A stretch of DNA of 64,000 bases, taken from Lactobacillus xujianguonis (lineage in GTDB: Bacteria > Bacillota > Bacilli > Lactobacillales > Lactobacillaceae). The translations under genes were made by a program, and so were the position numbers. Each line of letters begins with the position of its first letter. The first letter of the stretch is position 1. The notes below the pieces were generated by a model. That model saw only the letters and a program-made list of their open reading frames with translations, did no database searches and was not told the origin of the DNA. Shown here in pieces: positions 15,560-24,316 of this stretch. The DNA lies in NCBI RefSeq assembly GCF_004009905.1, contig NZ_ML136872.1:62001-126000 (forward strand). The letters run 5' to 3'.

Positions 15560-16990
15560 GTGAATCTTTTTCAAAAGATGAATCGAAAAGAAGATCCACG
15601 TGTCTATGAGAATAAGGATGGACATTTAGTGCGATCTTTAAAAGTAAAAGATATTTTAGCTCTAGGTGTGGGAACCATTGTCTCCGCCTCAATTTTTACT
15701 TTACCTGGTGAAGTAGCGGCGATGCATACTGGTCCAGCGGTTGCAATTTCCTTTATTTTAGCTGCAGTTGCGGCAGGGTTAGTAGCCTTTGCTTATGCAG
15801 AAATGGCGGCAGCAATGCCTTTTGCCGGATCAGCCTACTCTTGGATCAACGTCATTTTTGGTGAATTCTGGGGCTGGGTTGCTGGCTGGGCCTTGCTTGC
15901 CGAGTACTTCCTTGCCTTAGCCTTTGTTGGTTCTGGACTTTCAGCTAACTTGAGAGCCTTAATTGCTCCGCTAGGCTGGAAATTACCAGCTGCGCTTTCC
16001 AATGCTTTTGGGACTGATGGCGGAGTCATTGATTTGATCTCTGTGCTCTCAATTGCCTTAGTTGGAATTTTAATTTCAGTTGGTGTAGGCCGGGTGGCAC
16101 GAGTTGAAAATGCCTTAGTTGTTTTAAAAGTATTTGCAATTCTACTCTTCGTCGTAGTGGGTGCCACTGCTTTAAAGGCTGGCAATTACCAACCTTTCAT
16201 CCCTAAGTACCACCCAACTGCCAATGGTCCGTTTGGTGGTTGGCAAGGGATCTATGCCGGGGTAGCCATGATTTTCCTATCATATATTGGCTTTGATTCA
16301 GTGGCCGCTAATTCCGCTGAAGCGATTGAACCTGAAAAGACCATGCCACGAGGAATCATTGGTTCTTTAGTTATTGCAGTTGTCTTATTCGTCAGTGTTA
16401 GTTTAGTTCTGGTAGGAATTGTTCCTTATCAAGAATACGCTGGTAACGCTGAACCAGTTGGTTTAGCCTTAAGAGCTGCTAATCATCCAATTGTGGCTGT
16501 TGTGGTACAAACAATTGCAGTCTTGGGAATGTTCACGGCATTAATCGGAATGAGTATGGCTGGTTCAAGACTGATCTATTCCTTCGGTCGTGATGGGATG
16601 TTACCTAAGGCTTTAGGTAAGCTTGATGAAAATCACCGTCCAAACAACGCTGTCTTAACTATTACCTTAGCAGCAATTATTATTGGGACGATCTTTCCCT
16701 TCTCAGCTTTATCACAATTGATTTCCGCTGGGACCTTAATTGCCTTCATGTTTGTTTCCTTAGCGATTTATCCATTAAGAAAACGAGAGGGGCAAGACAT
16801 CGTTGATCCATCTTTCAAGATGCCACTTTTCCCAGTTTTACCTTTCTTAGCCTTTCTTGCATCTTTAATTGTCTTCTTAGGCTTGGACAAGCAAGCTAAG
16901 TTATATGCTGGTATTTGGTTTATTTTAGGAGTTGTCATCTACCTAGTTTATGGTGTGCGGCATTCTAGCTTAAACAAAAAAGAAAAATAA
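15560..16990 (+). CDS. Amino-acid permease, APC superfamily
   Basis: A 476-residue transporter with about 12 predicted membrane helices. The APC signature is near the N-terminus (DILALGVGTIVSASIFTLPG, with the helix-1 glycine-rich break), followed by FAYAEMAAAMPFAGSAYSW and, in helix 6, IFLSYIGFDSVAANSAEAIEPEKTMPRGI. These match cationic/neutral amino-acid permeases of the CAT/YfnA branch, which exchange or import amino acids. The substrate cannot be set from sequence. The start is GTG 15560, 11 nt after AAGGA; ATG 15578 has no ribosome binding site. It is monocistronic on the plus strand, followed by copy B of the structured repeat and a terminator. Confidence 0.88.
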   Translation: MNLFQKMNRKEDPRVYENKDGHLVRSLKVKDILALGVGTIVSASIFTLPGEVAAMHTGPAVAISFILAAVAAGLVAFAYAEMAAAMPFAGSAYSWINVIFGEFWGWVAGWALLAEYFLALAFVGSGLSANLRALIAPLGWKLPAALSNAFGTDGGVIDLISVLSIALVGILISVGVGRVARVENALVVLKVFAILLFVVVGATALKAGNYQPFIPKYHPTANGPFGGWQGIYAGVAMIFLSYIGFDSVAANSAEAIEPEKTMPRGIIGSLVIAVVLFVSVSLVLVGIVPYQEYAGNAEPVGLALRAANHPIVAVVVQTIAVLGMFTALIGMSMAGSRLIYSFGRDGMLPKALGKLDENHRPNNAVLTITLAAIIIGTIFPFSALSQLISAGTLIAFMFVSLAIYPLRKREGQDIVDPSFKMPLFPVLPFLAFLASLIVFLGLDKQAKLYAGIWFILGVVIYLVYGVRHSSLNKKEK

Positions 16991-17010
16991 TTTTAGCTAT
17001 TAAAAAGTGA

Positions 17011-17140
17011 GTGGGAAGAAACTTCTCGAGAAATAGCCGAGATAGTGTAGAACTAAATTAAAGCACGCAGTGCTTAATTTATGTTCGTAACTATAGTCGG
17101 CTATTTCTGTTTCTGACCACGATAATTCTGGAATGGAGAA
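17011..17140 (+). repeat. Structured dispersed repeat, copy B
   Basis: Second copy of the element at 11026, starting 21 bp after the permease stop, in the same orientation and the same core length (110 bp). Compared with copy A the inner helix reads TAAATT/AATTTA and AAGCAC/GTGCTT with loop GCA, and the outer helix has G-C instead of A-T at one step. All paired changes are compensated. The 20 bp after the core (GATAATTCTGGAATGGAGAA) match copy A at 18 positions and can form a small ATTCT/AGAAT hairpin. Both copies lie directly 3' of plus-strand genes facing minus-strand operons. Confidence 0.85.
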
Positions 17141-17143
17141 TGC

Positions 17144-17183
17144 AAAGAGTCTGGGAAAGTTATTTCCCAGACTCTTTTTCTTT
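17144..17183 (+). terminator. Bidirectional terminator between permease and pepD
   Basis: AAAGAGTCTGGGAAA / TTTCCCAGACTCTTT with a 4-nt loop and T-rich plus side. It ends the permease transcript (including the repeat) and lies 13 bp beyond the convergent pepD stop. Confidence 0.92.
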
Positions 17184-17195
17184 TTGCGCTATTTA

Positions 17196-18617
17196 TTATA
17201 AGTTAGCATCCATGTTGAAGGTCAACTTAGACATGCTGATGGAATCAACCATCATTTGACCCCAAAGCTTTTCAGTATCCTTCTTAGTGTGAGCAACTGT
17301 TTCTTGGTTAGCCTTTGTTAAGTAGGCAGTTAATTCTTCACCTGACTTACCTTCAGCACCTTTGATTACTTCTTCAACACGAGCTCTGTAGTAACGGTTA
17401 AGTTCAGTTAAATAAGTAGTATCAAGTTGAACAAATTGTGGGTAATGACTTTCTACCAAAGCAGCAACTGACTTGTAGTACCACCAAGCATCATTCATGT
17501 TGTAATCCATAGAGGTGTTGTTGTATGAAGGATCAGTATCACTCATATTAGCAAAGAATGGAACATATGGAGTGAAAGTTGGTCCACCAATACATAACCA
17601 CATAATGGCAGCACGATCAGCTGGAACATCGCTTCTAATTTGCAAAATGTGGGAGTTTTGCGTCCGGTTCAAGCCAATTGGACGGAAGCGGTGCTTTTCT
17701 TCATCGGTTCCTTTACCAAATGGATCAAATGGGGTGTCTTGGTAGTGTGAACCCAAGGCAAATTGGATATCTTCGCGACTAATCTTCTTAGCAGCCTTAC
17801 GGATAAATGGAATGTCGCCATCTTCTGGATCTTGTTCAATTTCTGGGTTAAACAACTTTTGAATGTACCATTGACGGTTAGTGTTGTAGTGACGATCTTG
17901 TTCAGTGTAAGTACCAAAAATATGACGGAAGTTCCAACCTTCGTGGTCAGTGTTCAAATGGTGTTCTTCAACAAATTCACGAATACCATCGCTCCACATA
18001 AAGTAATCTGGATTGTCAAAATCAACTTGTTCAATGGCTACCCGGTTACCTGTCGCAGCATAACAATCATCTGGAATTCGTTCAGCAACCCAGTGGTGAC
18101 CAGTAACAATTTCCATGTACCAGATTTCATCCTTATCACTGAACAAAACTGAGTTACCAGCTGGTGAACCATACTTAGCGATTAATTTACCTAAGTAGCA
18201 AACACCATCTCTAGCTGAATGAATGTATGGCAAGACTGAGGTTTGCATACAATCTTCGTCCAAACCATCCTTAACTAATGGATCAAAAGCTAAAGTTCTT
18301 TCATTACCATAAGTTGATTCAGTACATGACATCGCAACGTTTTCTTCGTTAATACCACTTTCGTCGTAATAACCACGATGCTTGTAATCAACATTTGGTA
18401 CAGCTGGTACACGTTGAGCATCTTCTGGTAAATCCATTTCGAACTTGTTAAGCCAAGACTTAATATGTTTCTTTTCGCCGTGACGAGCTGGTTCAATAAT
18501 AAACTTTTGTGGGGTAATTGGTCTAAAAGTATCATCGTTACGAGCAATCATCGTTGTCCCGTCGATTGAAGCTTTTTTACCAACTAAAATAGTTGTACAA
18601 GCACTATATTCTTTCAT
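17196..18617 (-). CDS. pepD: Dipeptidase, C69 (PepD) family
   Basis: A 473-residue Ntn-hydrolase dipeptidase that cleaves dipeptides in the cytoplasm, completing peptide use after Opp uptake. After MKEYSA comes Cys7, the expected autocatalytic nucleophile, followed by TTILVGKKASIDGTTMIARNDD, the family start. Length is normal (about 470). ATG 18617 follows AAGGAG; the frame extends 13 codons upstream without support. It lies 44 bp after ftsY in the same direction, so it may be co-transcribed, but it is not part of the usual smc-ftsY-ylxM order and looks inserted. The bidirectional hairpin after its stop ends transcription. Confidence 0.92.
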   Translation of the reverse strand: MKEYSACTTILVGKKASIDGTTMIARNDDTFRPITPQKFIIEPARHGEKKHIKSWLNKFEMDLPEDAQRVPAVPNVDYKHRGYYDESGINEENVAMSCTESTYGNERTLAFDPLVKDGLDEDCMQTSVLPYIHSARDGVCYLGKLIAKYGSPAGNSVLFSDKDEIWYMEIVTGHHWVAERIPDDCYAATGNRVAIEQVDFDNPDYFMWSDGIREFVEEHHLNTDHEGWNFRHIFGTYTEQDRHYNTNRQWYIQKLFNPEIEQDPEDGDIPFIRKAAKKISREDIQFALGSHYQDTPFDPFGKGTDEEKHRFRPIGLNRTQNSHILQIRSDVPADRAAIMWLCIGGPTFTPYVPFFANMSDTDPSYNNTSMDYNMNDAWWYYKSVAALVESHYPQFVQLDTTYLTELNRYYRARVEEVIKGAEGKSGEELTAYLTKANQETVAHTKKDTEKLWGQMMVDSISMSKLTFNMDANL

Positions 18618-18661
18618 AGTTTTCTCCTTATTATTCTTTAAAATTAAACTTAACACTAATT

Positions 18662-19951
18662 TTAGACTAATCCATGGAAAAGTCCAATCGCGTAATTGGC
18701 GGCATCAAAATCAGCCAAATCTTCAGGCTTTTCGCCAAGACCAACTAATTTTACTGGTAATTTCATTTCGTTGCGGATTGCTAACACAACCCCGCCTTTG
18801 GAAGAACCATCTAATTTAGTTAAAACTAAGCCGGTTAATTTGGTAGTTTTATCAAAGTCTTTGGCTTGAAGTAAGGCATTTTGACCAGTTGAGCCATCTA
18901 AAACTAACAAAGTTTCAGTTGGTTGATTAGGGGCTAACTTTTTGATTGTTCTTTGGATCTTTTCCAGCTCTTTCATCAAGTTAGCCTTATTCTGCAACCG
19001 TCCAGCCGTGTCAACTAATAAGTAATCAACATGTTCATCAATTGCTCTTTGAGTTGCGTCATAAACAACTGAAGCTGGATCAGCCTTTTCCTTACCAGTC
19101 ACCACCGGAACGTCAACGCGCTTACCCCATTCAACCAATTGTTCAACCGCACCAGCTCTGAAGGTATCGGCTGCTGCCATTAGGACAGTTTTACCTTGAT
19201 CCTTAAAACGCTTAGCTAATTTACCAATCGTCGTAGTTTTACCAGCGCCGTTAACCCCAACAAAGAGATAAACATTTGGCTTTTCATCTTCGTTGTAAAT
19301 TAATTTTTCATCGTCGCTGTCACCATTTTGATCATACAAGTCCACTAACTTTTCAACGATGACCTTCTTTAAGTCATCCCGTGACTTGGCATTTTGTAAT
19401 TTAGCTTCATCCCGCAGTTCTTCGGTTAATTGTTCGGCGGTTTCAAAGCCAACATCAGATTCAATTAGTAAATCTTCCAAATCATCAAAGAAGTCTTCAT
19501 CAACCGTTCTGAATTTGGCAAAGAAAGCATTCAAGCGGGCAACAAAACCTTTATTGGTTTTTTCTAGCCCTTTTTCATATAATTCTTTCTTTTCTTCTTC
19601 AATTGATTCTTCACTAACAGGTTCGTCTACTTCTTCAGTAGTTTCTGCTTCGCTTGCTTCTGGTTCAGTTTCCTGTTCTTCCTCTGGTGCAGAAGGTTCA
19701 AGCTCTGTGACTTCACTTGCTACTTCTGGTTCGGTTGGTGCAGAAACAGGTTCAGTCACCTCAGGTTCAGTTGGCGCTGCAGCTGGTTGCGTGGGTTCTG
19801 TAGCCGTGAGTTCAGGCTCTGTTGGTTCTGTTGCAGCTTCATCTGGCTCAGTTGCTTGTTCCGGTTCAGTAGCTGCAACTTCCTCTTTCTTTTCTTCTTC
19901 GTCTTCTTTTTTACCAAAAAGAGATTTTTTAATTCGGTCAAATAATCCCAT
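18662..19951 (-). CDS. ftsY: SRP receptor FtsY with long acidic TEP-rich linker
   Basis: A 429-residue SRP receptor GTPase. A short basic start (MGLFDRIKKSLFGKK) is followed by an acidic, low-complexity region at about residues 20-125 with nine Thr-Glu-Pro triplets. The NG domain follows: helical N domain (130-210), P-loop GVNGAGKTTT (232-241), DTAGR and TKLDGSSKGG. It docks Ffh at the membrane for co-translational insertion. The linker is longer and more repetitive than in most Gram-positive FtsY and probably varies between strains. The ATG overlaps the smc stop by one base (TAATG), so translation is coupled to smc. Confidence 0.97.
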   Translation of the reverse strand: MGLFDRIKKSLFGKKEDEEEKKEEVAATEPEQATEPDEAATEPTEPELTATEPTQPAAAPTEPEVTEPVSAPTEPEVASEVTELEPSAPEEEQETEPEASEAETTEEVDEPVSEESIEEEKKELYEKGLEKTNKGFVARLNAFFAKFRTVDEDFFDDLEDLLIESDVGFETAEQLTEELRDEAKLQNAKSRDDLKKVIVEKLVDLYDQNGDSDDEKLIYNEDEKPNVYLFVGVNGAGKTTTIGKLAKRFKDQGKTVLMAAADTFRAGAVEQLVEWGKRVDVPVVTGKEKADPASVVYDATQRAIDEHVDYLLVDTAGRLQNKANLMKELEKIQRTIKKLAPNQPTETLLVLDGSTGQNALLQAKDFDKTTKLTGLVLTKLDGSSKGGVVLAIRNEMKLPVKLVGLGEKPEDLADFDAANYAIGLFHGLV

Positions 19952-22900
19952 TAAGCTTCCACCTCATTCTTTATATCTTTTAGTGAGACTGACAAAATTT
20001 GGGAAACACCTGATTCTTGCATGACTAACCCAAATAATTGGTCAGCTTGTTCCATGGTTCCACGACGGTGCGTAATAACGATAAATTGAGTGTGCAAATC
20101 GTATTTTTGTAAGAAGCGAGCAAAACGCGCAACATTGGCATCATCTAAAGCTGCTTCTACTTCATCGAAAATACAGAATGGCACTGGATTGACTTCAAGC
20201 ATGGCAAAGAGCAAAGTAATCGCCGTTAAAGCCCGTTCACCACCAGACAGGAGGCTAAGACGTTGCAACTTTTTGCCAGGTGGTTGAGCAATCATTTCAA
20301 CCCCAGTAGTCAGCATATCATCTGGATCAGTTAAAACTAACTTAGCGCTACCGCCACCAAACACCACTGGGAAGATCTTCGTGAAATGTTCAGAAACTTG
20401 CTTAAAAGTGGTCTCAAAACGACTGCGAACTTCTTTATCTAATTCATCCATTGATTTTTCCAAGTTAGTCCGCGCTTTTAGCAAGTCATTTTGTTGCCCA
20501 TTTAAGAAATCATACCGTTTCTTGACATTTTCATATTCTTCAATGGCATCTAAATTAACTGGACCAATATCTTCAATCGACATCCGGTGGAGTTTAACAG
20601 CCTTCTTTAATTTATTGCGATTTTCTTCAGTATTATCAATCGTCGCCTTATTGAGAGCTGCCTCGTAAGTCAAAGCATAGTCTTCACGCAAAGTCTCTAA
20701 TTTTTGATCCATCTTAGAGTCAAATTTAGCAATTTGAACTGAATAATTCTTTTGCTCTTCAGCGGCATCTTTACGTAAATCATAATTACGACTGGCCACT
20801 TGTTCTAATTGATTAATTTTAGCATCAAATTGGCCCAACTTGGCGGACAAGTCATTAAGTTGTTGTTGCAGATCCTTTTGCTGTTGCGCAATTGTTTGGC
20901 GATCAGCTTCTAGTTGCGTCTTTTGTTTTTGCGAAGTCTCCCCATTATCAGAGAGTGTCTGCAACTTGTGCGTCAACTGATCTAATTGTGCTAGATCATT
21001 CTTAAGCTGGGTTTGCCGTTCATGACGTTGATTGGCTAAGTTTTCAAGTTTATTCGCAAAAACAGCGATCTGCGGAACTAAATCTGCCACCTCAGCTTGC
21101 ACCTTTTTATTCAGTGAAGTGAAATTCTTAATGCGATCTTCCATTGTCGCCATTGCTTGTTTAAAGTCACTGGCTTGATCAGCTAAGCTGTTTTGTTTAT
21201 CCTTTGCTGCTTTAATCTGAGCTTCCAGGTCTGCAATACGATCATCCCGCTCACGCAAACGAGAATTATAAAGTGCACTAGCATCAGCCAAGCGGTTAAC
21301 TTCTTTTTCTTGACTTTGATATGACAAGGCAGCTTCATTTAACTCTTGCGTTGCCGCCTGCAAGTCAGTTTGTAAATTAGCTAACTCTTGTTTAGCTTGG
21401 TCTGCTTCATCACTAATCTTGCCTAAACTAGCTTGATCAGCTTTAAATTGTTTCTGCAAGCTCAAAATCTTGCCCTGCAATTGATTTATCTCAGCCGTTG
21501 TTTGCAATGGCGAATTGTTACGTAAGTTTTTCACGCCCCCAGTCATTGAACCACCTGGGGAAATAACATCCCCATCTAAGGTAACAATGCGGTAGCGACC
21601 AACTCGTTGAGCAACCTTCATGGCGGTTTCAATTGTATCGACAATAATGACGCTGCCCAGCAAATAGTTAATAGCCGGCGTTAAATCAACATCGGTATTA
21701 CTAGTAACTAATTCACTAGCCACTCCTTTAAAGCCTGCAAAAGACTGTAAAGTAGTGACAGTTGAGCGTGGAATCGTGTATTGGCGTAAACCGTCTAATG
21801 GTAAAAACGTTGCTCGTCCAGCGTGATTCTGTTTAAGTTTATTGATTGCATCCCGAGCACTAGTTTTGGTCTTGGTAACTAGATTCTGTACTCCGCCACC
21901 TAAAGCCGTGGTCATCGCTGCTTCTAATTCAGCTGGAAAAGTAATTAATTCACCAACTGCTCCAATCACACCCGGATAATCAGCTAAATGATTCAAAACA
22001 TTTCTTACGCCGAAATAGTAACCTTCATGCCGCTTTTGAATATTAACTAGGGCTTCGTGACGGGCACTAATCTTTTGCAATTGATTTCTTTCCGCCGCAA
22101 CTGTTTGCCGCAAAGCTTGCAATTGCTCTTCTAATTGCTGTGCTTCTTGCTCTTTAGCAGTATAATCAGCTTCTTTTTGCTTACGTAAAACCTTTAATTT
22201 CTGTCCTTGCGTTTGCAAAGTAGCAAGTTCTGCTTTAGCCTTATCTAATTGCTCAGCTACATCATCATTGTGATAAGAAGTATCATCATTTATTCGCTTC
22301 AACTCGGATTGCAAATAGACAATTTGGTTATTATTTGAAGTTTGATCCTGCAATAGCTGAATATAATCATTACGCTTTTCATCAAGTTGATGATTGAGAT
22401 CTTCAGGATTCGCCTTTAGCGTGCCAACCAGTTTAGCTCTTTGCGCCTTTAATTGATTTTGCTGAGCAGTTAGTTCCTGTCGTGACTTGTCTTGTCGAGC
22501 TAAATCTTTCTCAATTTCAGCGATAGCTTCTTTTAAGTCAGCTACTTGCTTACGATATTCGTTTTTAGTTGCTTCATCAAATTGCTTAGACTGTTCTGTC
22601 ATCTGCAAATCAGCATTGATCTTCGAAAGCTTTTCTGTCAATTGCAGTAACTGACTTTGAATTTCTTCGCGTTTTTCGCGCAAAGCTTGATATTCAGCCC
22701 GTTTCTCTGTAACCGAAGCTTGAGATGACTTAACTTCTTGATCTAACTTACTGAGTAAAGACTGATTATCATTCGCTTCTTTTTGCATCGCCAGTTTTTG
22801 CTCATTTAGCGTTTGAATTTCAAAGGCTAACAGGGTCTTCAACTTTTGATCAAGACCAGCTTTTTGGAATTGATATTCCTTAGCTAAAGAACTTTGCTCA

Positions 22901-23517
22901 TGCAAGGGTTCAACGCGACCTTCCAGTTCCTTAACTAAATCATTAATTCTAATTAAGTTGTCATTGGTCTTTTCTAATTGCGCTTGAGCTTCTTCTTTTT
23001 GTTGCTTGAAGTGTAAAACCCCAGCTGCCTCTTCAAAGATCTCACGCCGCTGCTCTGGACGTGAGTTTAAGATTTGATCAACTCGGCCCTGGGAGATAAT
23101 CGCTAAGCTGTTTTGAGAAATTCCTGAATCAAGAAATAATTCTCGGACATCTTTTTGGCGAACGTTTTGATGATTAATCAAGTATTCATTATCACCAGAA
23201 CGTAGAATTCGTCTTGTAACAGCTACTTGATCACTATCAAAATGCAAGTCACGCTTTTTATTATCGAAAACTAGGGTGACTTCTGCTCGATTAAGCGGCT
23301 TCCGAAATTCACTACCAGCAAAGATGACGTCGCGCATGTTATTACCACGTAGGCTCTTAGCTCGACTTTCACCCATTGCCCAGCGAATCGCTTCAGTAAC
23401 ATTGCTCTTACCACTACCGTTAGGTCCGACGATGCCAGTGATACCATCACCGAAATGAATCGTGGTTTTGTCTGCAAAGGATTTGAAACCATCAATAATT
23501 AATTCTGTTAATGGCAC
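19951..23517 (-). CDS. smc: Chromosome segregation ATPase SMC
   Basis: A 1188-residue SMC, normal length. The N-terminal head has P-loop GPNGSGKSN (31-39), and the first coiled coil runs from about 165 to 500. The hinge lies at about 510-660 (YPGVIGAVGELI ... GGSMTGG), followed by the second coil and the C-terminal head with signature LSGGERALTAITLLFAML and Walker B FCIFDEVEAALDD. It works with ScpA/ScpB (not in this window) to organise and segregate the chromosome. The start is GTG 23517, 5 nt after GGAGGGG. It lies 11 bp after rnc and overlaps ftsY by one base, the widespread rnc-smc-ftsY operon. Confidence 0.98.
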   Translation of the reverse strand: MPLTELIIDGFKSFADKTTIHFGDGITGIVGPNGSGKSNVTEAIRWAMGESRAKSLRGNNMRDVIFAGSEFRKPLNRAEVTLVFDNKKRDLHFDSDQVAVTRRILRSGDNEYLINHQNVRQKDVRELFLDSGISQNSLAIISQGRVDQILNSRPEQRREIFEEAAGVLHFKQQKEEAQAQLEKTNDNLIRINDLVKELEGRVEPLHEQSSLAKEYQFQKAGLDQKLKTLLAFEIQTLNEQKLAMQKEANDNQSLLSKLDQEVKSSQASVTEKRAEYQALREKREEIQSQLLQLTEKLSKINADLQMTEQSKQFDEATKNEYRKQVADLKEAIAEIEKDLARQDKSRQELTAQQNQLKAQRAKLVGTLKANPEDLNHQLDEKRNDYIQLLQDQTSNNNQIVYLQSELKRINDDTSYHNDDVAEQLDKAKAELATLQTQGQKLKVLRKQKEADYTAKEQEAQQLEEQLQALRQTVAAERNQLQKISARHEALVNIQKRHEGYYFGVRNVLNHLADYPGVIGAVGELITFPAELEAAMTTALGGGVQNLVTKTKTSARDAINKLKQNHAGRATFLPLDGLRQYTIPRSTVTTLQSFAGFKGVASELVTSNTDVDLTPAINYLLGSVIIVDTIETAMKVAQRVGRYRIVTLDGDVISPGGSMTGGVKNLRNNSPLQTTAEINQLQGKILSLQKQFKADQASLGKISDEADQAKQELANLQTDLQAATQELNEAALSYQSQEKEVNRLADASALYNSRLRERDDRIADLEAQIKAAKDKQNSLADQASDFKQAMATMEDRIKNFTSLNKKVQAEVADLVPQIAVFANKLENLANQRHERQTQLKNDLAQLDQLTHKLQTLSDNGETSQKQKTQLEADRQTIAQQQKDLQQQLNDLSAKLGQFDAKINQLEQVASRNYDLRKDAAEEQKNYSVQIAKFDSKMDQKLETLREDYALTYEAALNKATIDNTEENRNKLKKAVKLHRMSIEDIGPVNLDAIEEYENVKKRYDFLNGQQNDLLKARTNLEKSMDELDKEVRSRFETTFKQVSEHFTKIFPVVFGGGSAKLVLTDPDDMLTTGVEMIAQPPGKKLQRLSLLSGGERALTAITLLFAMLEVNPVPFCIFDEVEAALDDANVARFARFLQKYDLHTQFIVITHRRGTMEQADQLFGLVMQESGVSQILSVSLKDIKNEVEA

Positions 23518-23528
23518 AAGTACCCCTC

Positions 23529-24212
23529 CTACTCAAGATTTTGCAAAGCCTTCTTGGCTGCTTGCTGTTCAGCTGCTTTTTTATTGTGTCCTTCGCCCTG
23601 AGATTGAACCTTACCATTAATTTTCAGTTCAACCACGAAGTGAGATGGCAACTGTGATTCACTAATCGTGACATATTCAATGTTGACTGGACCATCTTGC
23701 TGCAATAATTCTTGTAAATCTGTCTTATAGTCACGGGAATCGTCAAATTCACCCTTATCAATTAAAGGATAGACTGTTAAATGCAAGAAGTATTGCACTG
23801 CCTTCATCCCTTGATCAAGGAAAAGTGCACCATTAAATGCTTCAAAAACATCTTCAAGCAAAGTCTTACGATGACGAGCACCAGCTTTTTCTTCTCCGCG
23901 ACCCAGGTTTATTTCATCTTGAAAACCACATTCAATTGCGAATTCAGAAAAGCCTTCAGTTCGAACGATGTTAGACCGCATCCGCGTCAATTCACCTTCA
24001 TTTAATTTGGGATAATGCCGGTAAAGATAATCGGAAACTGCCAATTCTAGCACAGCATCGCCTAGAAATTCTAGCTTTTCATAATCCCGCGCTTCATCGG
24101 GATGTTCATTTGCATAAGAAGAATGAGTAAAAGCTTCTTCAAGCAATTCAAGATTGTTAAATTTAATTTTATATTTATCGTTTAATTGTTTAATAAATTT
24201 TGTGCTTACCAT
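23529..24212 (-). CDS. rnc: Ribonuclease III
   Basis: A 227-residue RNase III that cleaves double-stranded RNA, including rRNA precursors. The catalytic domain (about 1-150) carries the signature YEKLEFLGDAVLEL and the second acidic motif EDVFEAFNGALFLD. A C-terminal double-stranded RNA-binding domain (about 155-226) ends GEGHNKKAAEQQAAKKAL. All catalytic acids appear present. It starts the rnc-smc-ftsY operon behind a TATAAT promoter just after the opp operon terminator. In many Firmicutes acpP lies directly upstream; here oppDFBCA lies between acpP and rnc. Confidence 0.97.
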   Translation of the reverse strand: MVSTKFIKQLNDKYKIKFNNLELLEEAFTHSSYANEHPDEARDYEKLEFLGDAVLELAVSDYLYRHYPKLNEGELTRMRSNIVRTEGFSEFAIECGFQDEINLGRGEEKAGARHRKTLLEDVFEAFNGALFLDQGMKAVQYFLHLTVYPLIDKGEFDDSRDYKTDLQELLQQDGPVNIEYVTISESQLPSHFVVELKINGKVQSQGEGHNKKAAEQQAAKKALQNLE

Positions 24213-24235
24213 ATTTCTGCCTTTCGTACCTATAA

Positions 24236-24257
24236 ATTATACCAGTTTTCATAGACA
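24236..24257 (-). promoter_or_regulatory. rnc-smc-ftsY promoter
   Basis: Minus-strand -10 TATAAT (24241-24236) with TG one base upstream (TGGTATAAT, extended -10). A weak TTTGTC-like -35 lies about 16 bp further upstream at the edge of the opp terminator. It is 23 bp before the rnc ATG. Confidence 0.65.
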
Positions 24258-24260
24258 GAC

Positions 24261-24295
24261 AAAAAACAACCTGAGTCATTTTCAGGTTGTTTTTT
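24261..24295 (-). terminator. opp operon terminator
   Basis: AAAAAACAACCTGA / TCAGGTTGTTTTTT with a 7-nt loop, A/T-rich on both outer sides, 21 bp after the oppA stop. Confidence 0.92.
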
Positions 24296-24316
24296 GAGAT
24301 TATTTGTTTATGAAAA

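Noticed and set aside
19359-20024. Long plus-strand open frame opposite ftsY, rich in serine
   Set aside because: It mirrors the TEP-rich ftsY linker and smc end; no ribosome binding site or recognisable domain.
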